DNA from: Streptomonospora litoralis
Lineage (GTDB): Bacteria > Actinomycetota > Actinomycetes > Streptosporangiales > Streptosporangiaceae
Assembly: GCF_004323735.1 (NCBI RefSeq)
Contig: NZ_CP036455.1
Coordinates: forward strand, 2,165,101 to 2,229,100
Reading direction: 5' to 3'
Length of the DNA stretch: 64,000 nt
Shown here: piece by piece, positions 8,704 to 17,080 of the stretch
Layout: each line of letters begins with the position of its first letter
How positions within the stretch are numbered: the stretch's first letter is position 1
The notes under the pieces: model-generated
Told to the model about the DNA's origin: nothing
The model's database searches: none
What the model saw: the letters and a program-made list of their open reading frames with translations, nothing else
Position numbers and translations under genes: made by a program

Positions 8704-9854
8704 CAGCGGGCGGCCTCCCTGCGGCGGATGTCTTCGAAGGCGGCGGATACGAGGTCGCGCTCCGCGCCGGTGGCGGGCTCGCCGCGCGCCCAGTCGACGA
8801 AGTCCAGCACCAGGTCGGACTCGGAGCGGTCGGCCGTGCGCCGCGACCAGCTGCGGTCGTCCTCGGGGCGGCGGTCGTCGGGGGCGAAGTCGAGCACCAG
8901 GGTGTGCGGGAACCGTTCACGCAGCCGGTCCATCGGGAAGGCCGGGCGCAGCGGGTCGGTGAGGGTGACCTGCAGCCAGTGGCCGGTGTAGCGCTCCCAG
9001 CGCTCGCCGGTGAGCAGGTCGTCGATGCGGCCGCTGATGCGGGCGACCGGGCGCGGCACCGGGGCTTCGGCGAACTCGGCGGAGGCGAGCCCCGCCGGGC
9101 CGAGGTCGACGATCCAGCAGCCTTTGACCTGGTGCTCCTCGGAGAAGGAGTAGGCCAGCGGCGAGCCGGAGTAGCGCACGGACTCGGCCATGGTCTGGCG
9201 GCCGTGCAGGTGGCCCAGCGCGGTGTAGTCGGTGCCCGCGAACACCGGCAGCGGAACGTGCGAGGCGCCGCCGACGGAGATGTCGCGTTCGCTGTCGGAG
9301 GGCTCGCCGCCGCTGACGAAGGCGTGGGAGAGCACCACCGAGCGGGTACCGGGCGGGCGCGCGGCGAGGTCGGCGCGCACGCGCTCCATCGCGTGGCTCA
9401 GCACCGCCGTGTGGCCGCGCTCGTCGAGCCCCCAGTGCGGGCGGGCGATCTCGGGTTCCAGGTAGGGGATGCCGTAGAAGGCGACCGGGCCGTGGTCGTC
9501 GTCGATCAGCACCGGCGAGCCGACGGACTCCAGGGAGGAGCGCAGGTGGATGCCGGAGGCGTCGATGAGGTCGGTGGCGTAGTCGAGGCGGGCCATGGAG
9601 TCGTGGTTGCCGCTGATCAGCACCGCCCGCGCGCCGGTGTCGCGGATGCGGCGCAGCGCCTCGCCGAACAGCCGCACGGCGTCCACGGGCGGCAGGGCGC
9701 GGTCGTAGAGGTCGCCGGCGACCGCGACGACGTCGATGCGCTCCGTGCGGACGGTGTCGACGAGGTGGTCGACGAACGCCGCCTGGGCGTCGATGAGGTT
9801 CTCGCGGTGGAAGGAGCGTCCCAGATGCCAGTCGGAGGTGTGCAAGAGGCGCAT
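8703..9854 (-). CDS. sbcD: exonuclease subunit SbcD
   Basis: A 383-residue Mre11-type metallophosphoesterase, the nuclease subunit partnering SbcC. Dimetal-site motifs appear in order: DWHLGRSFH near the N-terminus, VVAVAGDLYDRALPP, LISGNHDSMARLD and YTALGHLHGRQTM. The C-terminal cap (SbcD_C) region follows. The first gene of a two-gene operon, its stop overlaps the sbcC start by one base. A TACTCT box ends 8 nt before the ATG, so the message may be leaderless. Role: SbcCD removes cruciforms and blocked DNA ends. This may matter in a genome with the palindromic repeats described here, but that link is only inference. Confidence 0.97.
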   Translation of the reverse strand: MRLLHTSDWHLGRSFHRENLIDAQAAFVDHLVDTVRTERIDVVAVAGDLYDRALPPVDAVRLFGEALRRIRDTGARAVLISGNHDSMARLDYATDLIDASGIHLRSSLESVGSPVLIDDDHGPVAFYGIPYLEPEIARPHWGLDERGHTAVLSHAMERVRADLAARPPGTRSVVLSHAFVSGGEPSDSERDISVGGASHVPLPVFAGTDYTALGHLHGRQTMAESVRYSGSPLAYSFSEEHQVKGCWIVDLGPAGLASAEFAEAPVPRPVARISGRIDDLLTGERWERYTGHWLQVTLTDPLRPAFPMDRLRERFPHTLVLDFAPDDRRPEDDRSWSRRTADRSESDLVLDFVDWARGEPATGAERDLVSAAFEDIRRREAAR

Positions 9855-9862
9855 GTTCCGGC

Positions 9863-9868
9863 AGAGTA
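9863..9868 (-). promoter_or_regulatory. candidate -10 box for sbcD
   Basis: TACTCT on the minus strand, ending 8 nt before the sbcD ATG at 9854. The spacing matches a leaderless transcript start. No clear ribosome-binding site is present. Confidence 0.4.
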
Positions 9869-10139
9869 CTGGAGTCGGCCGCGGTTGCGCAGTGGTTCGG
9901 GGCGCTGCTGTGGACAGTCGGAGCTCCAGGAGGGCGCTCGCCGTCGGGCCTGCGGTCTCGGGGCATGCCGGTGCGGGGGCTCCGGGGGAACCCCTTATCT
10001 CAAGTCAAGCCGGTAAGGACCGCCCCGCGCCACCCCGATCTCCCCCTGGTGGACGACCGTGGCGCGCAAGCGGCCCCGCCGCGGCCCGGGGCGGGCTCGG
10101 GCGGCGCCGCCCCCCGCCGCGCCGAGCCCCCGCGCCGCC

Positions 10140-10802
10140 TCAGTCCCGCTTGCGCGCCATGGTCAGACCGTCGCCCACCGGCAGCAGCACCAGCTCGGTG
10201 CGCTCGTCGGCCAGGGCGTGGTCGTTGAAGTCGCGGATGCCCTGCACCGCCGCGGAGTCCTCGGCCGGGTCGATGACGCGGCCGTGGGAGAGGGTGTTGT
10301 CCACCAGCAGCACGCCGCCCGGGCGCATGCGCGGCACGAGTTCGTCCCAGTAGCCGATGTAGCCCTCCTTGTCGGCGTCGATGAAGGCCAGGTCGAAGCG
10401 CGTCTCGGGGGAAAGCGCGCGCAGCGACTCCAGTGCCGGGCCGATGCGCAGGTCGACCTTGTGCGCGATCCCATCGCGCTCCCAGTAGCGCCGCGCGAGG
10501 GAGGTCCACTCCTCGCTGATGTCCAGGGCCAGCAGCGTGCCGTCGTCGGGGATGCCGCGCGCCATGCAGATCGCGGAGTAGCCGGTGAAGGTGCCGACCT
10601 CCACGACGTCGCGGGCGCCGGCGATGCGGGCGAGCAGGGTCATGAACGTGCCCTGCTCCGGCCCGATCTGCATCGTCGTCAGGTCGGGGTAGAGCCGCGC
10701 GGTCTCCTCGGCGAGGTCGGCCAGCACCGGGTCGACCGGGGCGCCGTGGGCCACCAGGTAGTCGTGCAGTTCCGGGGTGAGGGATTCCGAAGTCCGAGTC
10801 AC
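10140..10802 (-). CDS. class I SAM-dependent O-methyltransferase
   Basis: A 220-residue enzyme of the cation-dependent catechol/caffeoyl-CoA O-methyltransferase family (Methyltransf_3). Visible: MQIGPEQGTFMTLLARI, the SAM-binding motif VVEVGTFTGYSAICMARG, the acidic cofactor strand LLALDISEEW, and the metal-binding FDLAFIDADKEGYIGYWDEL followed by GGVLLVDNTLSHGRV. The GTG at 10802 is chosen because TAGAGT ends 7 nt before it; GTG 10811 is a possible alternative. The family is widespread in mycobacteria and streptomycetes, usually as a lone gene as here. The methyl acceptor is unknown. Confidence 0.93.
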   Translation of the reverse strand: MTRTSESLTPELHDYLVAHGAPVDPVLADLAEETARLYPDLTTMQIGPEQGTFMTLLARIAGARDVVEVGTFTGYSAICMARGIPDDGTLLALDISEEWTSLARRYWERDGIAHKVDLRIGPALESLRALSPETRFDLAFIDADKEGYIGYWDELVPRMRPGGVLLVDNTLSHGRVIDPAEDSAAVQGIRDFNDHALADERTELVLLPVGDGLTMARKRD

Positions 10803-10809
10803 GCGCGCC

Positions 10810-10815
10810 ACTCTA
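10810..10815 (-). promoter_or_regulatory. candidate -10 box for O-methyltransferase gene
   Basis: TAGAGT on the minus strand with 7 nt to the GTG at 10802, the spacing of a leaderless start. This decides the chosen start codon. Confidence 0.45.
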
Positions 10816-10936
10816 GTCGCGGCGGGCCCGGCTGTCCCGGCGGCGCGGGCGCGTGCGGAGCCGGGCCGCGACGCCGCCCCCCGCCGCCCCCCGCTGGCCC
10901 GCGCTGTCCTCGGGCGCCGGGCGGTTGGGGCACGCC

Positions 10937-11650
10937 TCACGCCTGCGGCAGCAGCTCCGGCCACGGGAACAGGTAGAAGGAGAGCAGCAGTATGGCGATC
11001 GTCAGACCCGGTGTGACGATGTTCCGCTCGACCTTGCCGTCGGTGGTGAACCCGATGTTCCGCCCGAAGCGGTACTTCGAGGCCGGCCACAGCAGCGGTA
11101 CGCCGAGCTCGGTGGCCATGTCGCCCGCGAAGTGCAGCAGGCAGCCGAACGCGACCGCGACGCCGATCCAGGCGTAGTTGACCCCGGAGGCGTAAAGGGC
11201 CAGCGTGACGGCGGCCGTGCCCATCGCGTTTATGACCTCGGAGGCCAGGCGGTTCTTGTCGTTGCCCAGTCCCAGCCCGTTGAAGGCGATGCCGAGGAGC
11301 AGGAACACGAAGATCTGCACGGCCAGCTCCGACCACAGCGCCAGAGCCTGGGTCAGCCCGCCCATCAGCAGCGCGAACAGCAGGGAGTGGGTGCCGTTGC
11401 GGTGGCCGCCGAAAATCCAGTTGAAGGCGGCGCTCAGCCCGCGGGTGACGACCCCGTAGGTCTGGGTGATGGTGGAGCTCTTGGCGTCCAGGTCGGGGAT
11501 GAGGGCGGCCCCCGCGCACACCAGCGAGCCGGCGACGATCTCCCCGGGGCCGAGGTCGAATCGCAGTCCGAAGAATTCGTGTCCGTCGAGGAGCGGTACT
11601 ACCGCCATCCAACCGACTATGCCGCTGAGCGCGTGCGCGTGCCCCATCAT
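10937..11650 (-). CDS. DUF457-type membrane metal-dependent hydrolase (YdjM-like)
   Basis: A 237-residue membrane protein of the LexA-binding inner-membrane hydrolase family (YdjM/DUF457). Typical motifs: MMGHAHALSGIVGW at the start, AALIPDLDAKSSTI, the HRNGTHSLLFALLMGG metal-site region and LLHFAGDMATELGVPLLWP. About five to six transmembrane segments are visible. ATG 11650 is preferred over the immediately following ATG because TACGGT ends 7 nt upstream. The family has conserved His/Asp residues that suggest a zinc hydrolase, but no substrate is established. It is divergent from the peptide ABC operon. Confidence 0.88.
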   Translation of the reverse strand: MMGHAHALSGIVGWMAVVPLLDGHEFFGLRFDLGPGEIVAGSLVCAGAALIPDLDAKSSTITQTYGVVTRGLSAAFNWIFGGHRNGTHSLLFALLMGGLTQALALWSELAVQIFVFLLLGIAFNGLGLGNDKNRLASEVINAMGTAAVTLALYASGVNYAWIGVAVAFGCLLHFAGDMATELGVPLLWPASKYRFGRNIGFTTDGKVERNIVTPGLTIAILLLSFYLFPWPELLPQA

Positions 11651-11657
11651 GGGCGGA

Positions 11658-11663
11658 ACCGTA
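11658..11663 (-). promoter_or_regulatory. candidate -10 box for DUF457-type gene
   Basis: TACGGT on the minus strand, 7 nt before ATG 11650, consistent with a leaderless message. Confidence 0.4.
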
Positions 11664-11898
11664 GCGGTTGGCGGTATTTCAAGCGAATCAGCTCCGGTTT
11701 TCGGCAGCGGCCCGAACCGCGCGCCCGGCGGCCGGTGCAAACGCGCTGCCCGCGCCCCCTTGTCCGGTCGTCCGGTTCCGACTCGGCGCGCGGCCCGGCG
11801 CGGATTCGAAGACCGACGTCGCACGCGGGCTCCGCCCTTGGCGGCGGAATCCCTGCCGCCCCGTCGTGGACCGCGCGGGACGCACGCGGTGTAAATCG

Positions 11899-11928
11899 TT
11901 GACGCTGTTCTGTGCATGCTGGTAAACA
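11899..11928 (+). promoter_or_regulatory. candidate promoter of the peptide ABC operon
   Basis: TTGACG (11899-11904) and TAAACA (11923-11928) separated by 18 bp, about 75 bp before the substrate-binding protein ATG. The surroundings are locally AT-richer. This is a sigma-70-like match by eye; a transcription start has not been shown. Confidence 0.35.
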
Positions 11929-12004
11929 ACCAACTACGCCATGCGTCACGATCCCTGTACACCCCGTCGTCCCCCGCACCGCAACCTGAGGGGTTGACCA
12001 GCAC

Positions 12005-13870
12005 ATGGCCCGACAGCAGGATCGCTTCCGCCCGCCCTCCCGGCCGCCGAAGACGCTGACGAACCGCCCCGCTGTGCGCACCGCATCCGCGCTCACCGCC
12101 GCCGCCCTCGCCGCCGCCCCCGGCCTGACGGCCGCCTCCTCCGCCTCCGCCGACTCCGAAAACGGCGGCGCCACACTCACCGTCGCCGCCTCCCAACCGG
12201 TCGACTCACTCAGCCCCTTCCTCGCCCAGCGGCTCATCAGCACCAGCATCCACCGGCTCGCCTACGACTACCTGACCAACTACGACCCCGAGACCAACGA
12301 GCCCATCCCCGGTCTGGCCGAGTCCTGGGAGACCTCCGAAGGCGGGCTGACGTGGACCTACACCATCCGCGAAGACGCCACCTGGAGCGACGGCGAGCCC
12401 GTGACCGCCGAGGACGCCGCCTGGACCTACACGACGATGATGGAGGACGAGGGCGCCGCCACCGCCAACGGCAACTTCGTCGCCAACTTCGAGAGCGTGG
12501 AGGCCGTCGACGCCACCACCCTGCGGATCGAACTGGAGGAGCCGCAGGCCACCATGCTCGCGCTGGACATCCCCATCGTGCCCGAGCACATCTGGAAGGA
12601 CGTCGAGGACTTCTCCACCTTCGACAACGGCGATTTCCCGATCGTCGGCAGCGGCCCCTTCGTCATCACCGGCCACGAGCCCAATCAGTCGATCACGCTG
12701 AAGGCCAACGAGGACTACTGGCGCGAGCCGCCGAAGTTCGACCGCCTGGTCTTCCGCTACATGCCCGAGCAGGACGCCCAGGTCGAGGCGTTGCGGGCGG
12801 GAGAGGTGTCCTTCGTCGGCGGCCTGACCCCCGCGCAGGCCGACGCGCTGAAGGAGACCGAGAACGTCACCGTCAACACCGCCGACGGCAAGCGGTTCCA
12901 GGGGTTCACTGTCAACCCCGGCGCCCGCACCCGAGACGGCGAGGGGTTCGGCGACGGCCACCCCGCGCTCGAAGACCGGGTGCTGCGGCGGGCCATCATG
13001 CGCGCCGTCGACAAGGACGAGATCGTCGAATCCGTCTACGGCGGCTACGCCCAGGCCGCCGGCGGCTACATCCCCGCCCGCTACGACACCTACCACTGGA
13101 CGCCCGGCGACTCCCGGCGCCTGTCCTTCGACCCCGAAGCCGCCAACCGCATGCTCGACGAGGCCGGCTACGAGCGGGGCGACGACGGTGTGCGCGTCTC
13201 GCCCGCGGGCGACCGGCTCAAGCTGCGCATGCACGTGCACAACGACCGCCCCGACTACGTCGCCATGGGCAAGCTGCTGGTGGAGCGCCTGGCCGACATC
13301 GGCATCGAGGTCGTCAACCGCACCGTCGACCCCGGTGTGCTCAGCGACGCCCTCTACAGCGGCGAGTACGACCTGATCTTCACCGGCTGGACCGTCAACC
13401 CCGACCCCGACTACGTGCTGGGCATCCACACCTGCGGCGCGCTGCCCGAGGAGCCCGGCACCATGCGCAGCGACTCCTACTTCTGCGACCGGGACTACGA
13501 CCGCCTCTACGAGAAGCAGCTCGCCGCCTACGACGACCGCGGCGCCCGCGCCGAAGCCGTCGCCGAGATGCAGCGGATCCTCTACGAGCAGGCCGTCGTC
13601 AACGTGCTGACCTACGCCGACACGCTGGAGGCCTACCGCTCCGACCAGATCGCCTCCATCCAGGTCCAGCCCGACCCCGGCGGCAACATCTGGGGCCAGG
13701 ACGGCCACTGGTCGTGGAGTTCGGCGGTGCCCGCGGACTCCCGCGCGAGCGCGGCGGCAGGCGCGTCTCCGTGGGCGATGGCCGGGACCGGCGCGGCCGT
13801 GCTGGTCGCGATCGGCGGGGGCGTGTACCTCCTCCGCCGCCGCGCCGCCACCGCCGAGGACCGCGAGTAG
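12005..13870 (+). CDS. peptide ABC transporter substrate-binding protein, family 5
   Basis: A 621-residue extracytoplasmic solute receptor (SBP_bac_5) for oligopeptides or similar ligands. The N-terminal Sec signal peptide (hydrophobic run to about residue 44, SASADSENGG) lacks a lipobox Cys. Family features: YDPETNEPIPGLAESWE, YTIREDATWSDGEPVTAEDAAWT and the late YDLIFTGWTVNPDPDYVLG. Unusually, the C-terminus carries a transmembrane helix (AMAGTGAAVLVAIGGGVYLL) followed by RRRAATAEDRE. The receptor therefore looks membrane-anchored at its C-terminus rather than by lipid. It is the first of five genes, followed after 2 nt by the permease gene. Confidence 0.94.
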   Translation: MARQQDRFRPPSRPPKTLTNRPAVRTASALTAAALAAAPGLTAASSASADSENGGATLTVAASQPVDSLSPFLAQRLISTSIHRLAYDYLTNYDPETNEPIPGLAESWETSEGGLTWTYTIREDATWSDGEPVTAEDAAWTYTTMMEDEGAATANGNFVANFESVEAVDATTLRIELEEPQATMLALDIPIVPEHIWKDVEDFSTFDNGDFPIVGSGPFVITGHEPNQSITLKANEDYWREPPKFDRLVFRYMPEQDAQVEALRAGEVSFVGGLTPAQADALKETENVTVNTADGKRFQGFTVNPGARTRDGEGFGDGHPALEDRVLRRAIMRAVDKDEIVESVYGGYAQAAGGYIPARYDTYHWTPGDSRRLSFDPEAANRMLDEAGYERGDDGVRVSPAGDRLKLRMHVHNDRPDYVAMGKLLVERLADIGIEVVNRTVDPGVLSDALYSGEYDLIFTGWTVNPDPDYVLGIHTCGALPEEPGTMRSDSYFCDRDYDRLYEKQLAAYDDRGARAEAVAEMQRILYEQAVVNVLTYADTLEAYRSDQIASIQVQPDPGGNIWGQDGHWSWSSAVPADSRASAAAGASPWAMAGTGAAVLVAIGGGVYLLRRRAATAEDRE

Positions 13871-13872
13871 CC

Positions 13873-14973
13873 GTGGACACCTCCTCGGACACCGGCGACG
13901 GCGCGCCGCACCGCCTCGGCCCCGGACCGCCGGCGGAAGGGGGAGCGGGTGGCGCCCGACCCCGGCGGGCCGGGGGCACCGCGGGCGGCGCCGCCCGGCC
14001 CGGCCTGCACCCGGCCGTGCGCTACCTGGGCGGGCGCGTGCTGACCGCCCTGGTGTCGCTGTTCGCCGTCATGGTCACCAGCTTCTTCCTGTTCCGGGTG
14101 CTGCCCGGCGACCCGGTGGCCGCGCTCACCCAGGGGCGGTCGGTCACCGTCGAGCAGTTGGAGGCCATGCGCCGCGACTTCGGCCTGGACCAGCCGCTGC
14201 CGCAGCAGTTCCTCGACTACTGCCTGGGCATGCTCACCCTGGACTTCGGCATGTCCTACCAGTACCGCGTGCCGGTCGCCGACCTCATCGTCGAGCGGCT
14301 CGGGCCGACACTGCTGCTGGCGGGCACCGGAACCGTCATCGCCGCGGTCCTGGGCCTGGTGCTGGGCACGCGGGCGGGCTGGCGGCGGGGTTCGCTCATG
14401 GACCGCGTCGACACCGGGGTCGCGCTGACCCTGTGGTCCGTGCCCTCCTTCTGGCTGGGCCTGCTGCTGATCGTGCTGCTGGCCTCGGGCGCGGGGCTGT
14501 TCCCCACCAGCGGCATGTCCAGCCCCGGTGCGCAGGGCGCGTTCGCCGCCGCGCTGGACACCGCCCACCACATGGTGCTCCCGGTGGCGACCATGGTGGC
14601 GGTGGTCTACGCCCAGTACATGATGATCATGCGCTCGTCGCTGCTGGACGAGATGGGCGCCGACTACCTGACCACCGCCCGCGCGAAGGGGCTGCGCGAC
14701 GCGCTGGTGCTGCGCCGCCACGCCGTGCCCAACGCGCTGCTGCCCACCGTCACGCTGATCTTCCTCAACCTCGGCCGCGTGGTCTCGGGGGTGATCCTGA
14801 TCGAGACGGTGTTCGCCTGGCCGGGGCTGGGCTCGCTGTTCTACTCCGGACTGCGGGTGCCCGACCTGCCCATCGTGCAGGCGCTGTTCGTCGTCTTCGC
14901 AGGCTCGGTCATCCTCATGAACCTGCTCGCCGACCTGGTCTATCCGCTGCTGGACCCGCGGGTGCGCACATGA
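13873..14973 (+). CDS. peptide ABC transporter permease (DppB/OppB type)
   Basis: A 366-residue inner-membrane permease. A Gly/Pro-rich cytoplasmic lead of ~45 residues precedes RYLGGRVLTALVSLFAVM, the usual DppB N-terminus, then FRVLPGDPVAAL. The EAA-type coupling loop is MGADYLTTARAKGLRDALVL, followed by the typical TVTLIFLNLGRVVSGVILIE and FAWPGLGSLFY. The GTG at 13873 lies 2 nt after the receptor stop, and the next gene overlaps by 4 nt. Known role: heterodimeric channel with the DppC partner. Substrate class is inferred from the family. Confidence 0.94.
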   Translation: MDTSSDTGDGAPHRLGPGPPAEGGAGGARPRRAGGTAGGAARPGLHPAVRYLGGRVLTALVSLFAVMVTSFFLFRVLPGDPVAALTQGRSVTVEQLEAMRRDFGLDQPLPQQFLDYCLGMLTLDFGMSYQYRVPVADLIVERLGPTLLLAGTGTVIAAVLGLVLGTRAGWRRGSLMDRVDTGVALTLWSVPSFWLGLLLIVLLASGAGLFPTSGMSSPGAQGAFAAALDTAHHMVLPVATMVAVVYAQYMMIMRSSLLDEMGADYLTTARAKGLRDALVLRRHAVPNALLPTVTLIFLNLGRVVSGVILIETVFAWPGLGSLFYSGLRVPDLPIVQALFVVFAGSVILMNLLADLVYPLLDPRVRT

Positions 14974-15860
14974 GCCGCGCCGCGCTGGTCTGGACACGCC
15001 GCCGCCGTGCCATGGCGGGCTACGCCCGCGCCTTCGCGGCCAACCGCGGCGGCATGGCGGGGCTGGCCGTGCTGGCGCTGATCGCGGCGGCCGCGCTCGC
15101 CGCCCCGCTGTTCATCGAGCCCGCCGCGCTCACGCTCACCGGCGCCGACGGCGGCCGGTTCCGACCTCCCGGGCCCGGCTACCCGCTGGGTACCGACGCC
15201 TTCGGCCGCTCCGTGCTGGACCTGGTGGTGTGGGGAGCGCGGATCTCGCTGACCGTGGGGTTCCTGGCGGCGTTCGTGTCGGTGGCGCTGGGCACGCTCA
15301 TCGGGGTGGTCGCCGGACACTACGGCGGATGGGCCGGCAACGTGCTGATGCGCGTCACCGACTGGTTCGCGGTGCTGCCCGCCCTGGTGATGGCGGTCGC
15401 GCTGGCCGCCGTGATGACCCGCAGCACGCTGACCATCATCATCGCCATCGGTGTCACCGCCTGGCCCACCACCGCCCGCGTTGTTCGGGCCCAGACCCTC
15501 GCGGTGGAGGCGCGGCCCTTCATCGAGCGCGCGCGGGCACTGGGCGGCGGCCACGCCCACGTCATGGTGCGGCACGTGCTGCCCAACGTCATGCCGGTGG
15601 TGCTGGCCCAGACGACACTGCTGGTCGCCGAGGCCATCCTGATGGAGGCCACCCTGGCGTTCCTCGGACTCGGCGACCCCGGCACGATCTCCTGGGGCGG
15701 GATCATCCAGGAGGCGCGCAACGCGGGGGCCATCAGTTCGGGCATCTGGTGGTACATGGTGCCGCCGGGCGTGGCGATCGCGGTGGTCGCGCTGTCGTTC
15801 ACCATGTGCGGCCGCGCCCTGGAGGGCGTACTCGACCCCCGGCTGCGGGAGCGGCGATGA
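14970..15860 (+). CDS. peptide ABC transporter permease (DppC/OppC type)
   Basis: A 296-residue second permease. Typical DppC landmarks: AFAANRGGMAGLAVLALIAA at the first helix, YPLGTDAFGRSVLDLVVWGA, and the coupling loop FIERARALGGGHAHVMVRH. Next come LPNVMPVVLAQTTLLVAEAI and the late ATLAFLGLGDPGTISWGGII. Its ATG overlaps the dppB-like stop by ATGA, and its own stop overlaps the next gene in the same way, so translation is coupled through the operon. Confidence 0.95.
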   Translation: MSRAALVWTRRRRAMAGYARAFAANRGGMAGLAVLALIAAAALAAPLFIEPAALTLTGADGGRFRPPGPGYPLGTDAFGRSVLDLVVWGARISLTVGFLAAFVSVALGTLIGVVAGHYGGWAGNVLMRVTDWFAVLPALVMAVALAAVMTRSTLTIIIAIGVTAWPTTARVVRAQTLAVEARPFIERARALGGGHAHVMVRHVLPNVMPVVLAQTTLLVAEAILMEATLAFLGLGDPGTISWGGIIQEARNAGAISSGIWWYMVPPGVAIAVVALSFTMCGRALEGVLDPRLRERR

Positions 15861-17080
15861 ACGAACCGGACGAGCGCGACGAGCGGGACACGGGCGAGCA
15901 GGCGGCGCCGGACGCGGACCGGAACGCGCGCGGCCCCGTCGGCGAAGCGGCCGGTGCGGGCGGCGGCGGCCCGGGGCCCGGCGAGTACCTCCAGGTCGCC
16001 GACCTGTCCGTCACCTACCGCACCGCCGGCGGCGACGTGCCCGCCGTGCGCGGCGTCTCCTTCGGCCTGCAGCCGGGCAGCAAACTCGGCGTGGCGGGGG
16101 AGTCGGGCTGCGGCAAGTCCACGGTGGCGCTGGCACTGCTGCGGCTGCTGCCGCGCACCGCGCGCACCGGCGGACGGGTGCTGCTGGACGGCGAGGACGT
16201 GTTGGCCATGCGGTGGGGCCGGCTGCGCGCGGTGCGCTGGGCGGGCGCCTCCATCGTCTTCCAAGGGGCCATGCACTCGCTCAATCCCGTCCACCGCGTC
16301 GGCGCCCAGATCGCCGAGCCCGTACTGCTGCACGGCGGCGCGAAGCCCGCCCGGGCGCGCGAGCGGGTCGCCGAACTGCTGGAGCAGGTGGGGCTGCCCG
16401 CCTGGCGGTCGCGGTCCTATCCCCACGAACTCTCCGGCGGGCAGCGCCAGCGGGCCGTGATCGCCATGGCGCTCGCGTGCGAGCCGCGGCTGATCATCGC
16501 CGACGAGCCCACCACCGCGCTGGACGTGATGATCCAGGCGCAGATCCTGCGGCTCATCGACGACCTGGTCACCGGGCTGGACATCAGCATGCTGATGATC
16601 AGCCACGACCTGTCGGTGCTCGCCGACACCTGCGACCGGCTCGCGGTCATGTACGCCGGACGCATCGTCGAGGAGGGGCCGGCCGAGGAGGTCTTCGCCG
16701 GCGCCCGCCACCCCTACAGCGCGGCGCTGAGCGCGGCGTTCCCCCGGGTGGGCGATCCCGCGTCGCGGCGCGCCCCGCGCGGGCTGCCGGGCGACCCGCC
16801 CGATCCGGCAGCCCTGCCCCGCGGCTGCTCCTTCGGGCCCCGCTGCCCCGAGGCCCAGCAGCGCTGCGCGGAGGTCGACCCCGTGCTGTGGCCCGCCGGA
16901 GGGCGGCGCAGCGCCGCGTGCGTGCGGGTGCTCTCGGACGAGGGTGCGCGCGCCGCGGGCGTGCCGCCCGCGCGGCCCCGGGAGGAGGGCGCAGCGGACA
17001 CGAGCCGTCTCGACAGGGGCGGCGAGGACGACCGGGCGCCGGCCCCCGACTCGGCGCCGCAACCCGAGGAGACGCGATGA
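15857..17080 (+). CDS. peptide ABC transporter ATP-binding protein (DppD type)
   Basis: A 407-residue ATPase. A ~40-residue acidic/Gly-rich N-terminal extension precedes the ABC domain. Walker A GESGCGKST is at residues ~82-90, with the signature LSGGQRQRA, Walker B LIIADEPTTALD and H-loop MLMISHDLSVL. The oligopeptide/dipeptide C-terminal module with its Cys-rich finger follows: GCSFGPRCPEAQQRC. That Cys arrangement often carries an iron-sulfur cluster in this family. The C-terminal tail is charged and disordered-looking. It couples with the downstream DppF-type ATPase by a 4-nt overlap. Confidence 0.95.
   Translation: MNEPDERDERDTGEQAAPDADRNARGPVGEAAGAGGGGPGPGEYLQVADLSVTYRTAGGDVPAVRGVSFGLQPGSKLGVAGESGCGKSTVALALLRLLPRTARTGGRVLLDGEDVLAMRWGRLRAVRWAGASIVFQGAMHSLNPVHRVGAQIAEPVLLHGGAKPARARERVAELLEQVGLPAWRSRSYPHELSGGQRQRAVIAMALACEPRLIIADEPTTALDVMIQAQILRLIDDLVTGLDISMLMISHDLSVLADTCDRLAVMYAGRIVEEGPAEEVFAGARHPYSAALSAAFPRVGDPASRRAPRGLPGDPPDPAALPRGCSFGPRCPEAQQRCAEVDPVLWPAGGRRSAACVRVLSDEGARAAGVPPARPREEGAADTSRLDRGGEDDRAPAPDSAPQPEETR

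Larger units (their letters stand above)
11651..12004. other. 354-bp divergent intergenic region
   Basis: Separates the DUF457-type gene from the peptide transporter operon. On the left is a candidate leaderless promoter for the hydrolase gene; on the right is the candidate operon promoter at 11899-11928. No further gene or clear repeat is seen. Open frames crossing it are Arg/Pro-rich shadows. Confidence 0.5.
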
